DNA of 64,000 bases from Micromonospora luteifusca (GCF_016907275.1 NZ_JAFBBP010000001.1:6872001-6936000); one strand, 5' to 3'; shown: positions 44,216-54,800, counted from the stretch's first letter. The notes: generated by a model not told the origin, from the letters alone. Translations and numbers: made by a program.

Positions 44216-44895
44216 CAGAAGTGCTCCAGCAAGTCGTTGAATGTACGTAGCTGCAGGACCTTGTCGTTGGGGTCGAGTTCGTCGTGCTCGAGTGCCCAGG
44301 TGTGCTCGTTGGGGATGAACACGGCATTCCAGCCGGCCTGACGGGCCGGGATGATGTCGGACTTCGGCGAGTTACCGATCATCCATGTCGTTTCGGGGTT
44401 CAACCCCAGCTGCGCAGTCAACTGGCGGTAGGTGTCGACATCCTTCTCGGCCACGATGTGGATGCTGCCGAAGTGGCCGGCCAGTCCGGACGCGTCGAGC
44501 TTGCCCTGCTGCTCCTCGGGCACGCCCTTGGTCAACAGTGCCAGCTCATGCCGGCGGCCGAGTTCCTGCAAGGTCTCAGCAACTTCGGGAACCAACTCGA
44601 CGCGATGCTGCACCAGCGCTGCTGCGAGCTCGTCGATCTGCCGGCGCTCCTTGTCCGTGACCGGCCTCGCGTGCAACCGTTCGAAGCAGTCCCGCAGGGT
44701 ACGCAGGAACACCCGGCTGCCGTAGCCGTGCGTCACCGTGTTCGCCGCCTCCACGTCGCGCAGGACCGCCCGGATCGAGGCATCATCCAGCGTGGGATGA
44801 GCCAGCCAGGCGATGAAGTCATCGACTACCCGATCGAAGCGGACGTTGTTCTCCCACAAGGTGTCGTCGGCGTCGAACAGCAGCACCAGACCCAT
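44215..44895 (-). CDS. HAD-superfamily hydrolase
   Basis: A 226-residue HAD phosphatase: motif I LLFDADDTLWENN (nucleophile Asp and general acid Asp), motif II in LALLTKG, motif III Lys near VAEKD, and motif IV IGNSPKSDIIPARQAGWNAVFIP. A cap of helices lies between. Coupled to a Nudix gene by a one-base overlap. Dephosphorylates an unidentified phosphometabolite. Confidence 0.86.
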   Translation of the reverse strand: MGLVLLFDADDTLWENNVRFDRVVDDFIAWLAHPTLDDASIRAVLRDVEAANTVTHGYGSRVFLRTLRDCFERLHARPVTDKERRQIDELAAALVQHRVELVPEVAETLQELGRRHELALLTKGVPEEQQGKLDASGLAGHFGSIHIVAEKDVDTYRQLTAQLGLNPETTWMIGNSPKSDIIPARQAGWNAVFIPNEHTWALEHDELDPNDKVLQLRTFNDLLEHF

Positions 44896-45045
44896 CCACC
44901 CACCCTCTCGTTCTGCGTCACCGCCAACCTGCGGCGAGAACTCATTTGATCACGGAGCCCTACCGGACGTCGCATGAGTCATCGCCAGCGATGAGACAGG
45001 CCCTTGACTGGAACGAAAAGTCACGCTAAGGACGGGAGAGTTAGG

Positions 45046-46035
45046 TCACGACAGCCGCACTGAGACATTCCCCCGGTAGGAACCCTGTAGCAGGGAGAGG
45101 AACGCCTGCGGCACGTCCTCGATCCCACCTTCGATCACGGTCTGGGGGTAGACGAAGCGGCCCTGGTCGAGCCAGCTGCTGAAGTGCTCGCGCCAGGCCG
45201 TGATCTGATCGGCCGTGTGGTAGCAGGAGAACGGCAGCAGCTCGACGCCCCTGGCCTCGGCCGCCGAGCGATCGGGCTGCGGAAAGCGCTGCGCTGCGTC
45301 ACCGAGCTGGCTGGACAGTGAGCCGCAGAGGGCGAAGCGCGCTCCGGGCCGGGCCGCCTGCATCGCGCCCTGGTACTGCTCGCCGCCCACGACGTCGAAG
45401 AAGACCGAGATGCCCTCGGGCGCGAGCTCCCGCAGCCGGTCGGCCGTCGAGCCGTCGTGGTAGTCGAAGGCGGCGTCGTAGCCGAGCTCGTTCACCAGGT
45501 AGTCGACCTTCGCCGGGCTGCCGGCGCTGCCGATCACCCGCGCGGCGCCACGGCACTTCGCGATCTGTCCAGCCAGCGAGCCAACTCCGCCCGCCGCGCC
45601 GGAGACGAACACCACGTCGCCTTCGCCGACGGCCGCTACCTTGGCCATCCCGTAGTAGGCGGTCGGTCCCTGGCCGAGGTAGTAGCCGGGGTCGGCGAAG
45701 AGCTCACGATTGAGCTTGACGTACGAGCCGGCCGGGCCGGCCGAGTACTCGCTCCAGCCGGTCATCGACTGGACCAGGTCGCCGACCTCGAGTTCGGGGC
45801 TGTCGGATCGAACGACGGTGCCGATGGCGGCCACCCCTACCCGCTGCCCCGGCTGCCAGGCCGGAACCGGGATGGTGCAATCGGCCCGCATCAACTCCAG
45901 GTAGGTCGCGGCGAGCCCGATCTGGTCGATGCGTACCAGGACCTCGCCGTCCACCTCGGTCTTGGCGGCGGTGAAATGGTCGAGCGTGGGGGTGCCGGTG
46001 ATCTGGGCAGTCAGCTGAATCTCACGGGTGATCAA
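45046..46035 (-). CDS. Zinc-independent MDR oxidoreductase (CurA/PTGR-like)
   Basis: A 329-residue NADPH-dependent reductase. FVSGAAGGVGSLAGQIAKCRG is the nucleotide motif and FFDVVGGEQYQGAMQAARPGARFALCG the second conserved block of the leukotriene B4 12-hydroxydehydrogenase/CurA branch, which reduces C=C bonds of enones. TTG start at 46035 with AAGGA upstream. Divergent from a WYL-domain regulator across a 25-bp near-palindrome. Confidence 0.83.
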   Translation of the reverse strand: MITREIQLTAQITGTPTLDHFTAAKTEVDGEVLVRIDQIGLAATYLELMRADCTIPVPAWQPGQRVGVAAIGTVVRSDSPELEVGDLVQSMTGWSEYSAGPAGSYVKLNRELFADPGYYLGQGPTAYYGMAKVAAVGEGDVVFVSGAAGGVGSLAGQIAKCRGAARVIGSAGSPAKVDYLVNELGYDAAFDYHDGSTADRLRELAPEGISVFFDVVGGEQYQGAMQAARPGARFALCGSLSSQLGDAAQRFPQPDRSAAEARGVELLPFSCYHTADQITAWREHFSSWLDQGRFVYPQTVIEGGIEDVPQAFLSLLQGSYRGNVSVRLS

Positions 46036-46083
46036 TTTCTGTCCTTACCTCGGGTGCGGCCGTCGAGATCGACTTTAAGGAGG

Positions 46084-46108
46084 CTTCCGGCCAGTTCCTG
46101 ACCGGAAG
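46084..46108. promoter_or_regulatory. 25-bp near-palindrome, WYL-regulator operator
   Basis: CTTCCGG (46084-46090) and CCGGAAG (46102-46108) are exact reverse complements; inside them CAG and CTG also pair. It lies between the MDR gene and the WYL regulator, so a dimer would control both. Confidence 0.65.
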
Positions 46109-46126
46109 TCGAGGCAGGATGTCAGC

Positions 46127-47083
46127 ATGGCGAACACCAGCTCACGGACCCTCAGGCTGCTCTCGCTGCTGCAGACCCACCGGCACTGGTCGGGTCTGGC
46201 ACTGGCCGACCGGCTCGGGGTTTCCGAGCGGACGCTGCGCCGCGATGTCGAGCGGCTGCGCGAGCTCGGCTACCCGGTTGGCGCGGCCCGAGGCACCGAC
46301 GGCGGCTACCAGCTCGCGCCCGGCGCCGTCCTGCCGCCGCTGCTGCTGGACGACGAGGAGGCGGTGGCCCTCGCGGTGGGCGTTGGCGACGCGGCGCAGA
46401 GTGGGATCGCGGGTATGGAGGAGGCGTCACTGCGAGCACTCACCAAGGTGGTGCGGGTCCTGCCGCCCCGGCTGCGGGCCAGGGTGGACGCCCTGCGGGC
46501 GGTGACCCTCTCCGCTGTCGTGTCCGGGCCAGTCGTCGCGGCGGGGCTGCTCACCGCGGTCGCCCAGGCTTGCCGGGACGAGGAGCGGCTGCGGTTCGGC
46601 TACACGGCCAGGAGCTCCGCACCCAGCGAGCGCGACGTCGAGCCGCACCGCGTCGTCGCACTCGGCGGACGCTGGTACCTGGTGGCCTACGACCTGGGTC
46701 GGCACGACTGGCGTAGTTTCCGGCTCGACCGGATGACCGAGCCGACGGCGACCGGCACGCGTTTCCGGCCGCGCCTGCTCCCGGCCGAGGACGCCGTGGC
46801 CTTCGTTCAGGCAGCGAGCGGGGCCCCGGCTCCGTACACGGTCGAGGTCCTTGTGCACGCGGCCTCCGCGCGGGTGCGGCAGGTGGTTGGCCGCTGGGGC
46901 ACGATCGAAGCGGTCGATCAGGACAGCTGCCGTCTCACCATGACCTCGACCTCTCTCGACTGGCCGACCCAGGCCCTGGGCAACGTGGGTGCCGAGTTCG
47001 AGGTGCTGGGGCCGCCGGAGTTCGCCGCGCACGTCCAGGAGTGGGGCGCCCGCTTCATCCGGGCCATCCGCGCACCCGCATGA
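46127..47083 (+). CDS. WYL-domain transcriptional regulator (YafY-like)
   Basis: A 318-residue regulator. N-terminal HTH_11 (TLRLLSLLQTHRHWSGLALADRLGVSERTLRRDVERLRELGYPV) is followed by GTDGGYQLAPGAVLPPLLLDDEEAVAL and the WYL domain with RVVALGGRWYLVAYDLGRHDWRSFRLDRM. This arrangement (HTH-WYL-WCX) regulates neighbouring genes in actinobacteria; ligands are nucleic acids or nucleotides in some cases. It should control the divergent MDR reductase. Confidence 0.88.
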   Translation: MANTSSRTLRLLSLLQTHRHWSGLALADRLGVSERTLRRDVERLRELGYPVGAARGTDGGYQLAPGAVLPPLLLDDEEAVALAVGVGDAAQSGIAGMEEASLRALTKVVRVLPPRLRARVDALRAVTLSAVVSGPVVAAGLLTAVAQACRDEERLRFGYTARSSAPSERDVEPHRVVALGGRWYLVAYDLGRHDWRSFRLDRMTEPTATGTRFRPRLLPAEDAVAFVQAASGAPAPYTVEVLVHAASARVRQVVGRWGTIEAVDQDSCRLTMTSTSLDWPTQALGNVGAEFEVLGPPEFAAHVQEWGARFIRAIRAPA

Positions 47084-47286
47084 CCTTCCTCGCTGTGGGC
47101 GTCGGTGGCGTCGGCCTTGCGGCCCTGCCCGGTGGCGAACACCCGCGCCCTGGCCGACAGCTTCGGTGGGACGTCAACGACTTACTGGGGCCAATTTCGC
47201 CAGTGGTTGCCGGTCGGTGATTGACGTGTTGGCCGCAGCGCAGATGCGTGAGTTCGCCGAGCGCCGCTGTGGCAGGCACCTGAAGG

Positions 47287-48387
47287 TCAGTGGTCGACGA
47301 CGCGGCCGAGGAAGCGCTCACCAACCTCGGCGATGTCCTCGGCTGTCCACTCGAGGGCGGGTGCGGCGACGGTGACCTCGGTCATCGCCATACCCGGCAC
47401 GCCTGTTTCCTGCCATCCGGCGACGAACCACACCTTTTCCTCCTCGGCGAGTGCCAGCGTAGCGTCGTTGAGCGCCTGCGCCGGGTGGGGCAGCCAGAGG
47501 CGGAATCGATGGGTGTGCGGAGGTTCTGGATACACCCGCGCGCCGGGAAGCGCGGTGAGTGCCGCGGCGACTGTTCGCGCGTGCCGCACATACTCGGGGA
47601 TGCGTGGCAGCTCCCTGTCGAGGCCGGCGAGTGCGGTCAGAGCGGCTGGCCACTGCTGAAACACCTCGCCGCCGTAGCGGTGCCTCCAGATGCGGGCGTA
47701 GGAGGCGAGCTGCGTGGTGCCCGCGAGCGCCGCCCCGCTGATACCGCCGATCGTCTTATAGAACGAGACGTAGGTGCTGTCGGCGAGGTCGGCGATCTCG
47801 CTGAGGGTGTGTGCCAGGTGTGGGGTGGATTCCCAGATTCGGGCGCCGTCGAAATGTACGCGGGCGCCGATGGCGCGCGCTGCTGCGGATGCGGCGGCGA
47901 GCTCGTCCCAGGAGGGGAGGACGAAGCCGGCGTCGCGCAGGGGGAGTTCGATGACGACGGTGCTCACGGGTTCGGCGAGGGCGGTGATCTCCTCGGCGGT
48001 GGGGTTGCGGGGCGCGGTGGTCAGCCAGGTACTGCGCAGGCCGCTCAGGTGGGCGTAGGCATGCCGTTCGTTCACCTCCTGGTGGCCGAGCGGGTGGAGA
48101 GCCACCGTCGGGTGCCCGGTGCGGTCAGCGCCATAGCGCAGCGCGACCTGCTGGGCCATCGTGCCGGTGGGGAAGAAGACGGCGGCCTCGGTTCCCAGTA
48201 GTTCTGCCACGCGTTCTTCCAGCGTGTTCACCGGACCGTCGCCGTAGAAGTCGGGCTGACCGTCCAGATCACCGCCTGCGTCCAGGTCCGCGAGCCGCTC
48301 CCTCATGGTCGCGGGCCGGATGCCGGAAAGGATCTGATCGCAGGCGCGCAGCGCGGCAAGCCGACGCTGCCTGGTGTTGTGGGACAT
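47287..48387 (-). CDS. Threonine aldolase-like PLP enzyme
   Basis: A 366-residue fold-type I PLP protein. VHFDGARIWES carries the PLP Asp, YVSFYKTIGGISGA the aldimine Lys, and PGMAMTEVTV is near the C-terminus. It fits the low-specificity L-threonine aldolase / beta-eliminating lyase family (PF01212), which cleaves beta-hydroxy amino acids to glycine and an aldehyde. The family is broad and the true substrate may differ. ATG 48387 is chosen by homology; there is no clear ribosome site. Confidence 0.8.
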   Translation of the reverse strand: MSHNTRQRRLAALRACDQILSGIRPATMRERLADLDAGGDLDGQPDFYGDGPVNTLEERVAELLGTEAAVFFPTGTMAQQVALRYGADRTGHPTVALHPLGHQEVNERHAYAHLSGLRSTWLTTAPRNPTAEEITALAEPVSTVVIELPLRDAGFVLPSWDELAAASAAARAIGARVHFDGARIWESTPHLAHTLSEIADLADSTYVSFYKTIGGISGAALAGTTQLASYARIWRHRYGGEVFQQWPAALTALAGLDRELPRIPEYVRHARTVAAALTALPGARVYPEPPHTHRFRLWLPHPAQALNDATLALAEEEKVWFVAGWQETGVPGMAMTEVTVAAPALEWTAEDIAEVGERFLGRVVDH

Positions 48388-48534
48388 CGGCGGATCGTCG
48401 CATCGCAGCGCAACAGGGGCCAATCGGTTTTCCGGCGGCAGGCGATCAGCGGCGCGCAGTCACGTTGCCACTGAGCGGTCGCTACGACGACCGCATCTGT
48501 GTAATAGAGGACATCGGCGACCAGTTACGGGTCT

Positions 48535-49362
48535 TCAGCGAACGAGCTGCCCCAGTCGGAGTCGGCCTGGCTGGACGACATCGGCGTAGGTCCCGAAGCA
48601 GGCTGCCCGCCCGAGCCCGGCCACAGGGATGCGGTAGTACCGGGCCAGGGCGCTCAGCACCGAGAGGTCGGCCGGCAGTTCGGCCTGGGAGAGTCCGGGG
48701 ATAACGCACCTCGGAGTGGGCAGGAGCACCCGGAGCACGACATCGCCCAGGCGTAGTTCCTGCCCCGGTTCGGGGTCACGCGGTGCGTCGATGACCAGGT
48801 TCGGGCGAAACCGCGCCGCGGCCACACTGACACCTCCCATGCGCTCACCCAGCAGAGACAGCGCACCGGTGGTCACGATATGAACGGCGCCGAAGTCGAC
48901 GAACCGGCCAACCCGCCCCGCGCCCGCGATCGCCGTGATGGTTTCCTGACCGGGCCGGGCACCGCCCATCCAATCCGGCACCATGCCGACGTCATCAGGC
49001 AACGTCCGGTGCAGTCTCGCGTCGGGCGGCAACTCGCGGCTCAGCCGCACCGGGCGGCCCAGGTGGTTGCTGAGTGCGGCATCTGCCGCGGCGCTTCCGG
49101 CTGGCAGCGATGTGCCGTCGACATGCAGCGTCAGCATCGTCTCCGGGCCGTCATCCCGCATGCTCGTACCGACATCGAGCAGGCGCCCCCATCGTCCTGG
49201 GTGTTTGGCGCTGCCGACCGTCCCGTCGAGGCGGTCGATACAGGCCCACATCCTGTCGCCCCGCAGACCGGTCTGCTCGACGTCAGCCGCGTTGAGAACC
49301 TCACCCCGGGCGCTCTTGAGCGGGTAACGCCGGAGTGCGACAACCGTCTGCATGACGATCAT
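48535..49362 (-). CDS. MOSC-domain protein (YcbX/mARC-like)
   Basis: About 275 residues. The N-terminal MOSC_N beta-barrel starts with VVALRRYPLKSARGEVLNAADVEQTGLRGDRMWACID and the MOSC domain contains the molybdenum-binding cysteine in TPRCVIPGLSQ. Such proteins carry Moco and reduce N-hydroxylated compounds or act as sulfur carriers. No cytochrome b5 or ferredoxin domain is attached. The start is uncertain between ATG 49362 and 49353. Confidence 0.83.
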   Translation of the reverse strand: MIVMQTVVALRRYPLKSARGEVLNAADVEQTGLRGDRMWACIDRLDGTVGSAKHPGRWGRLLDVGTSMRDDGPETMLTLHVDGTSLPAGSAAADAALSNHLGRPVRLSRELPPDARLHRTLPDDVGMVPDWMGGARPGQETITAIAGAGRVGRFVDFGAVHIVTTGALSLLGERMGGVSVAAARFRPNLVIDAPRDPEPGQELRLGDVVLRVLLPTPRCVIPGLSQAELPADLSVLSALARYYRIPVAGLGRAACFGTYADVVQPGRLRLGQLVR

Positions 49363-50049
49363 GCTGCCCCACTGCCGTAACACCTCGGAGACGGGTGGCA
49401 CGAGGAACGTCCACTCTATGTCGCCGAGCGGGTGGTGTGGTTCGACCTCCTGAGCGGAGAGCCGAGACCTGGCCGTTCGAGCGTCGCTCGCAACGCCTCA
49501 CATCAGCTGGCAGCAGACAGCGTTTGACGCCTGCGCTCGGATTATCGGATTGCCGGTAACGATAATTCGGTAATTCACCTCTACAAAAGGGGCAAATGAT
49601 CACTACATCATAATGACAGTTAATGTGCGTAACGCATCAGGCTGGTGTACGGGCCGGTTTGGAGACGCCGCCAGTAGGCCGTTGTTGAGCGTCAGCCGCA
49701 CTCCAGCGGCCAGCGACCCGGCCGTTCAGTAGGGACGACACCGTCCTTCAGTACGCGCGTCACCGATCTTCAGTGGCTCGGTCTTCGCGGGTTGAGGAAG
49801 ATCAGTTCGGCGATTCCTCCCCAACGGCCTGACCAGAAGGGCTCTCCGACACCGCACCGCCTCCCGCGAGATCGCCGTCGGGGCGGGCGGCCCGAGGTGG
49901 ACCGCGGCGACCCGTGCAGCGGCGACGACCGACGCGTCCGTGCTCTTCCGGCGCCGCCCCGGCTTGTCGCCGTGCCCTGGCGCGGAGGCCGGATCGGGCA
50001 ACTGCCGGGGCGGTGCGGGGCGCGGGGCGCGGGCGGGCAGGATGGCGGG
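49363..50049. other. Gene-poor region with an A+T-rich island
   Basis: 687 bp between divergent mosc and btuF-like genes with no convincing CDS. Around 49540-49640 the base composition drops sharply in G+C, with TATCGGATTGCCGGTAACG-like sequence and GCGTAACGC. The right half (about 49740-49950) is GC-rich and may hold an unidentified remnant on the minus strand. It contains the promoters of the flanking genes. Confidence 0.35.
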
Positions 50050-50934
50050 ATGCGCCTGGTCTCCCTGCTGCCGTCCGCCACCGAGATCGTCTACGCCCTG
50101 GGTCTCGCCGAGGACCTGGTCGGGGTGACCTTCGAGTGCGAGGTGCCGGCGGCCGACCGGGCCGGCAAGACCGTCGTCGTGGGCGGCCGGGACACCCGGG
50201 GCATGAGCCCCGGCGAGATCGACGCGTACGTCAAGGGGCAGCTCGCCGCGGGTGCCGACCTCTACACCCTGCACGCGGGCGCGCTCGCCGGGCTCGACCC
50301 CGACCTGATCCTCACCCAGGACCTGTGCCGGGTCTGCGCCCTGCCCGCCGGGCGGGTCGCCGACGCCGTGGACCACCTCGGCTGCCGGGCTGACGTGCTG
50401 TCGCTGGACCCGTACACCCTGGAGGAGGTGCTCGGCACCATCCTCGCGGTCGGGGCGGCGGCCCACGTACCGGATCGGGCGGAGGCCCTGGTGGACGGCC
50501 TGCGGGCGCGGCTGGCCGGGGTCAGCGCCGCGGTGGCCGGCCGGGCCCGGCGCCGGGTCGCGGTGGTGGAGTGGGTGGACCCGCCGTTCGGCGCCGGTCA
50601 CTGGATCCCAGACCAGGTCCGGGCCGCCGGCGGCAAGCCGGTGGCCACCCACCCCGGCGCCCGCTCGACACCCACCACCTGGGCGGCGCTGCGGGCGGCG
50701 GCGCCGGAGGTCGTGCTGGTCACCCCGTGCGGCTTCCACCTCGACGGGGCGGCCGAGCAGGCCGCGGCGGTGGTCCCGCACTTCCCGGACGCGGAGGTCT
50801 GGGCCGTCGACGCGGACGGGCTGATCGTGCGGGCCGGACCCCGGCTGGTCGACGGGGTCGAGGCGATCGCGGGGATCCTGCACCCGGACGCCGTGCCGGC
50901 CCCGCCGGCGGGCAGCATCCGCCGGGTGGCCTGA
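50050..50934 (+). CDS. BtuF-like periplasmic-binding fold protein without signal peptide
   Basis: A 294-residue protein of the helical-backbone metal-receptor (BtuF/FhuD) fold: MRLVSLLPSATEIVYALGLAEDLVGVTFEC and LDPDLILTQDLCRVC are typical of the cytoplasmic cobalamin-binding-like subgroup. There is no signal sequence or lipobox and no ABC-transporter genes nearby, so it is not a standard import component. Possibly a cytosolic cobalamin or tetrapyrrole binder; it may matter for the B12-dependent kam enzymes, which is speculation. Confidence 0.75.
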   Translation: MRLVSLLPSATEIVYALGLAEDLVGVTFECEVPAADRAGKTVVVGGRDTRGMSPGEIDAYVKGQLAAGADLYTLHAGALAGLDPDLILTQDLCRVCALPAGRVADAVDHLGCRADVLSLDPYTLEEVLGTILAVGAAAHVPDRAEALVDGLRARLAGVSAAVAGRARRRVAVVEWVDPPFGAGHWIPDQVRAAGGKPVATHPGARSTPTTWAALRAAAPEVVLVTPCGFHLDGAAEQAAAVVPHFPDAEVWAVDADGLIVRAGPRLVDGVEAIAGILHPDAVPAPPAGSIRRVA

Positions 50935-51046
50935 CGCCGCCCGGCCCGGTCCGCCGACGCGCGGTCGGGTCGCCGCCCGTCGGTGGGCCCGCTGGCACAG
51001 CTCCCGCTCGGCCCGGCCGGCGAGGTAGTCGCCGGCCGCAGGCGGG

Positions 51047-51442
51047 TTAGGCAGGTCGGTGCGAGGGCCGGCCCTCCGGGCCGAGCGGGGCGAGCCGACG
51101 CCAGCGCGGCAGCTCGGTGACCACGGTGGACAGCGCCGCGGCGGTCACGACCAGGGCGGCCGGCCACGGCCACGCGAACCAGGCCGAGACCGCCGCAGCG
51201 ACCAGTTGCAACCCCACCAGCGCGATGGTGACCGCCCCGGGCACGGGGACCAGGACGTGGTTCTTGTCGCCGGGGGTGGCGAAAACGGTCGGCAGCCCCA
51301 CGAGGACGACCACCGAGGCGACCGCCAGCGGCACCGAGTGCGGGGCGAGCGCCCACGGCGTGGCCACCCAGGCGATCAGCTCGCTGAGGAACCGCAGCGC
51401 GGAGGAGAGGTCCGGTCGGCCCGGCGATCCGTTGTCGATCAC
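51047..51442 (-). CDS. Small membrane protein, DUF2568 (YrdB) family
   Basis: About 131 residues with four hydrophobic segments; RFLSELIAWVATPWAL and LPTVFATPGDKNHVLVPVPG are the YrdB/DUF2568 signatures. Function unknown. Start uncertain: GTG 51442 gives a normal N-terminus, GTG 51484 adds fourteen residues; neither has a strong ribosome site. Confidence 0.75.
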   Translation of the reverse strand: MIDNGSPGRPDLSSALRFLSELIAWVATPWALAPHSVPLAVASVVVLVGLPTVFATPGDKNHVLVPVPGAVTIALVGLQLVAAAVSAWFAWPWPAALVVTAAALSTVVTELPRWRRLAPLGPEGRPSHRPA

Positions 51443-51490
51443 CGGGCCAGTATGCCGGGACTGAGCACCGTCGTTCCGGTGCACCCGAGC

Positions 51491-51673
51491 CTAGTCAGGC
51501 GGCTGCTGGAAGAGGCGCTCCCGGTCGTCGAATCCGCGCAGCCGGTGCAGGCCGAGGTCGAGCAGGGAGGCGCCGGCGGGCAGCGGGTCGGCCCGGCGGG
51601 CGGTGGACGCCGAGCAGAGCACCTCCCGGCCGGGCTCGGACTCAAGGTGCCACTCGGCCACGCCCAGGGCAAG
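51491..51673 (-). pseudogene. Remnant of a class III nucleotide-cyclase domain
   Basis: On the minus strand a frame ending in the stop at 51491-51493 encodes GREVLCSASTARRADPLPAGASLLDLGLHRLRGFDDRERLFQ, which has the pattern of the C-terminal tail of adenylate/guanylate-cyclase domains (HGGQVLLSxATxxL...LPxGVxLRDLGxHRLKDL). Nothing upstream in frame belongs to the family and no proper start is present, so only the tail has survived next to the subtilase gene. Confidence 0.45.
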
Positions 51674-51824
51674 GTCGGCCCTCCGCTCGGTGGTTGTCCA
51701 GCGCTCCCGGGGCTCGGGCCGGCAGGCCTCGGCCCACGATCGTGCCCGCTCACGGGGCGGGCCAGCCCCGCCGGGGACCGGCTGACCGGTTCCGGCGGGA
51801 CTGGCCCTAGGAGTGGTGCCGGCC

Positions 51825-54800
51825 TCAGCCGGTACGCAGGGCGATGTTCACGGTGTTCTTCGCCCCCCGGATCGTGGTCACCGTCGACGCCGGCTGGAAT
51901 CCGGGCGCGGCTGCGGTGACCTGGACCTTCTGGTTCTTCGCCAGCCGCAGCTGGTAGCGGCCGTGGGCGTCGGTCACCACGGTGTAGCTGACCGGCCCGC
52001 AGCCCTGTTGACCGTGCCCGTCGGCCTGGTAGTCGCCGCAGACGGTCACGGTCGCGCCCGCGACCGCGCCATCGGTGGCGGCGTCGGTCACCGTCCCGCT
52101 CAGCGTCGCCCAGTTCGGCGGCGCCTCGAAGTGACCGGTCACCGCCACGTTGCTCCCCGGGTACGGGGTGTCGCTGAGCACGACCAGCCGCGCGGCCAGA
52201 TCACCCGGCTGGGTGACCGCGTCGCCGTCGACCCGGACGGTCACCTCGACCGACCGGCCCGGCGCCACGTCGAACTCCGGCTTGTCCACCGACAGCCACG
52301 GCACGTCCGCCGTACCGCCGCAGTAGTCGTACCCCGGCAGCATCTCGGCGCTGAGCTGCGGGTTCCACAGGCCCACCGAACCACCGACCCGGTACACGCC
52401 GCAGGCGGTGGCGGCGTCGGAGGTCGGGAGGTTCACGTTGGGCAGGCGGCCCCAACTGTCCGAGACTCGGTCGTACTCGATTGCCTCGTTGGTCAACATG
52501 GAGCCGTTCTGCAGGCCGCTGAAGAGCTGCAACTTGTCGTAGGCGCCGCTGGCGCCCATGGCGAAGACGCCGTACGGCGCGTCCGCGCCCCGGGTCCATT
52601 CGCCGCTGGCCGGGTCGAACACGAAGGTCGACGCGACCATGTTGTCACCGTCGTACCCGCCGGCGCAGACGACCCGCTCGGCGACCCCGGCGCAGCCGGG
52701 AGCGTTCACCCCGACCGGGTAGTCGGTGAGACGGGTCCACGAGTCCTGGATCGGGTCGTACCGGTAGACCGTCGCGGCGTGCGGCGGGCAGGACTCGAAG
52801 CAGCCTCCGACGACGTAGAGCCGCCCATCGAGCGCCGCGATCGCGGCGTCGCTGACGGGCTGCGGCAGGTCTGCCGCCCGTCCCCAGGAGTCCTGGGCGG
52901 GATCGTAGACGTACACCGTCTTGAGCACGGTGCCCTGCATGCTCGTGCCACCGACGACGTACATCTTGTCGTCGAGGAAGATGCCGGACCCGTTCGCGAC
53001 CGCCTCCGGGGAGTCGGCGATCGGGCTCCACGTGAGAGTCACCGGGTCGTAGACGTACCCGCCGCGGGTCATTCCCTCCAGGAAGCCGTTGGTGGTCCCA
53101 CCCACGGAGTAGAGCTTGCCCGCGTGGTAGCCCGCGGCGTTGTACAGGATCCGGGTCGGGTAGTTGGCGATCCGGACCCACGGCTCGACGGCCGGGGTCG
53201 CGTCCTCCGGACTGGCCAGCTCCGCCGGCTGGACCGGCTGGCCCGCCGGCGCCTTCGGCAACGGTCCCGTCCTCGGCGGATCCACCTTGACGCGCCGCAG
53301 CGGCGCGCCGGGCCGCTCGGCGACCCGTTGACCGGCCGGGCCGGTGGGGGTGACGACCTGCTCGCCCAGCTTGACGTGCACCGGACTAGTGCCGTCGTTG
53401 GTGAGGGTGAGGGTACGGGTGGCCGACTTCCCGAGCCGCGTGGTGAGGTCGAGGCTCTCTGCGTTGACCTTCAGGTGCCCGGCGCGCAGGCGCCAGTCCT
53501 TGGTGGTGACGCGGTCCGGCGACACGGTGGTGCGTGCCTCGCCGGTGGCGTACCGGGGGTACCTGACCGTGAACGTCGGCTTGGCCTGCGAGCTGAACAG
53601 CCAGTAGAAGCCGTCCGGCAGGTTCGGGTCGAGCGGCGTCGCGGCGCTCACCGCGAGCTCGCTCCGGCTCGCCTTGTCGACCAGCTTCGCGCCGTCGACG
53701 GGGTCACCGGTGTTGTCGTCGCGCACCACGCCGGTGACCAAGCCACCGGGGGTCGGACCGCAGGCGCCGACGGTGACCTCGTCCACCTGCCACAGGGCGA
53801 TACCGCTGCCGGCGTAGTGGAAACGCAGCCGGGTCCGCGCCTGACCGGCGGCCTGCGGCAGCGGAACGCTCACCGGCCCGAGCGCGTTCTCGGTGTTCTT
53901 CTGCCAGACGGTAGTCCAGGTCGAGCCGCCGTCGACGCTCAGGTCGATGCCCACCCGCGCGGTCCCGCCCTCACCCAGGTAGAGCGTCTTGAACGCGAGT
54001 TGCGGTGCGCTCTGACCCGACAGGTCGACCACCGGCGAGACGAGGTTGGTGTCCTCCTCCGTCAGGTCGTTGTGCCAGGAGTCGGCGGTGGCGAACCCGG
54101 CAGTGCCCCCGGTGACGTTGTCCAGACCACCAGGCTCGTCGAACTGCCAGGCGTGCCCGCCACCGAGGTTGTCCTCGACCGTCCAGCCCGCCCGCTCGGC
54201 CGGGTCCGTCCAACCCTCGAAGTTCGCCCGCAGCGGGTACGCGTAGCCGGGCGCCAGGCACGACGTCTCGTCGATCCCCGTCCGGACGTCCCGGACCACG
54301 GCCCCCTCACCGACCGGTACGTCGACCGCGCTGGTCCGGTAGCCCGGGTAGAGCGGGGTGACGATCAGGTGGTAGGTCGAGTCGGCCGGCAGGGTCAGCT
54401 CGTAACGGCCAGTCTTCGGGTCCGTGAACCACGGTCCGACCGGCAGGCCGGGCGCGTTGATCCGCGCGTACAGCGGCCAGCCGTGTCCGGAGTCGTCGGT
54501 GACCGTTCCGCTGACCTCGACCTCGGCGCTGCGCTGGAGGCGGATGTCCCGGGTGGCGTTGGCGCCGGCGGTGACGGTCGCCGACGCGGTGCCGTCGCCG
54601 TAACCGTAGGCGGAGGCGATGACGCCGTACTCGCCGGCCGAGAGCGTGGCGGCGTAGCTGCCGTCGGCGCCGGTGGTGACCGTACGGTGGATCGGGCCGC
54701 TGATCCGGACCTCGGCACCGCTGATCGGCTCGCCGGTCTTCGCGTCGGTGACCTTGCCGGCCAACTGGCCCGTCTCGCCACCCGGGGCCTCCGCGATCGC

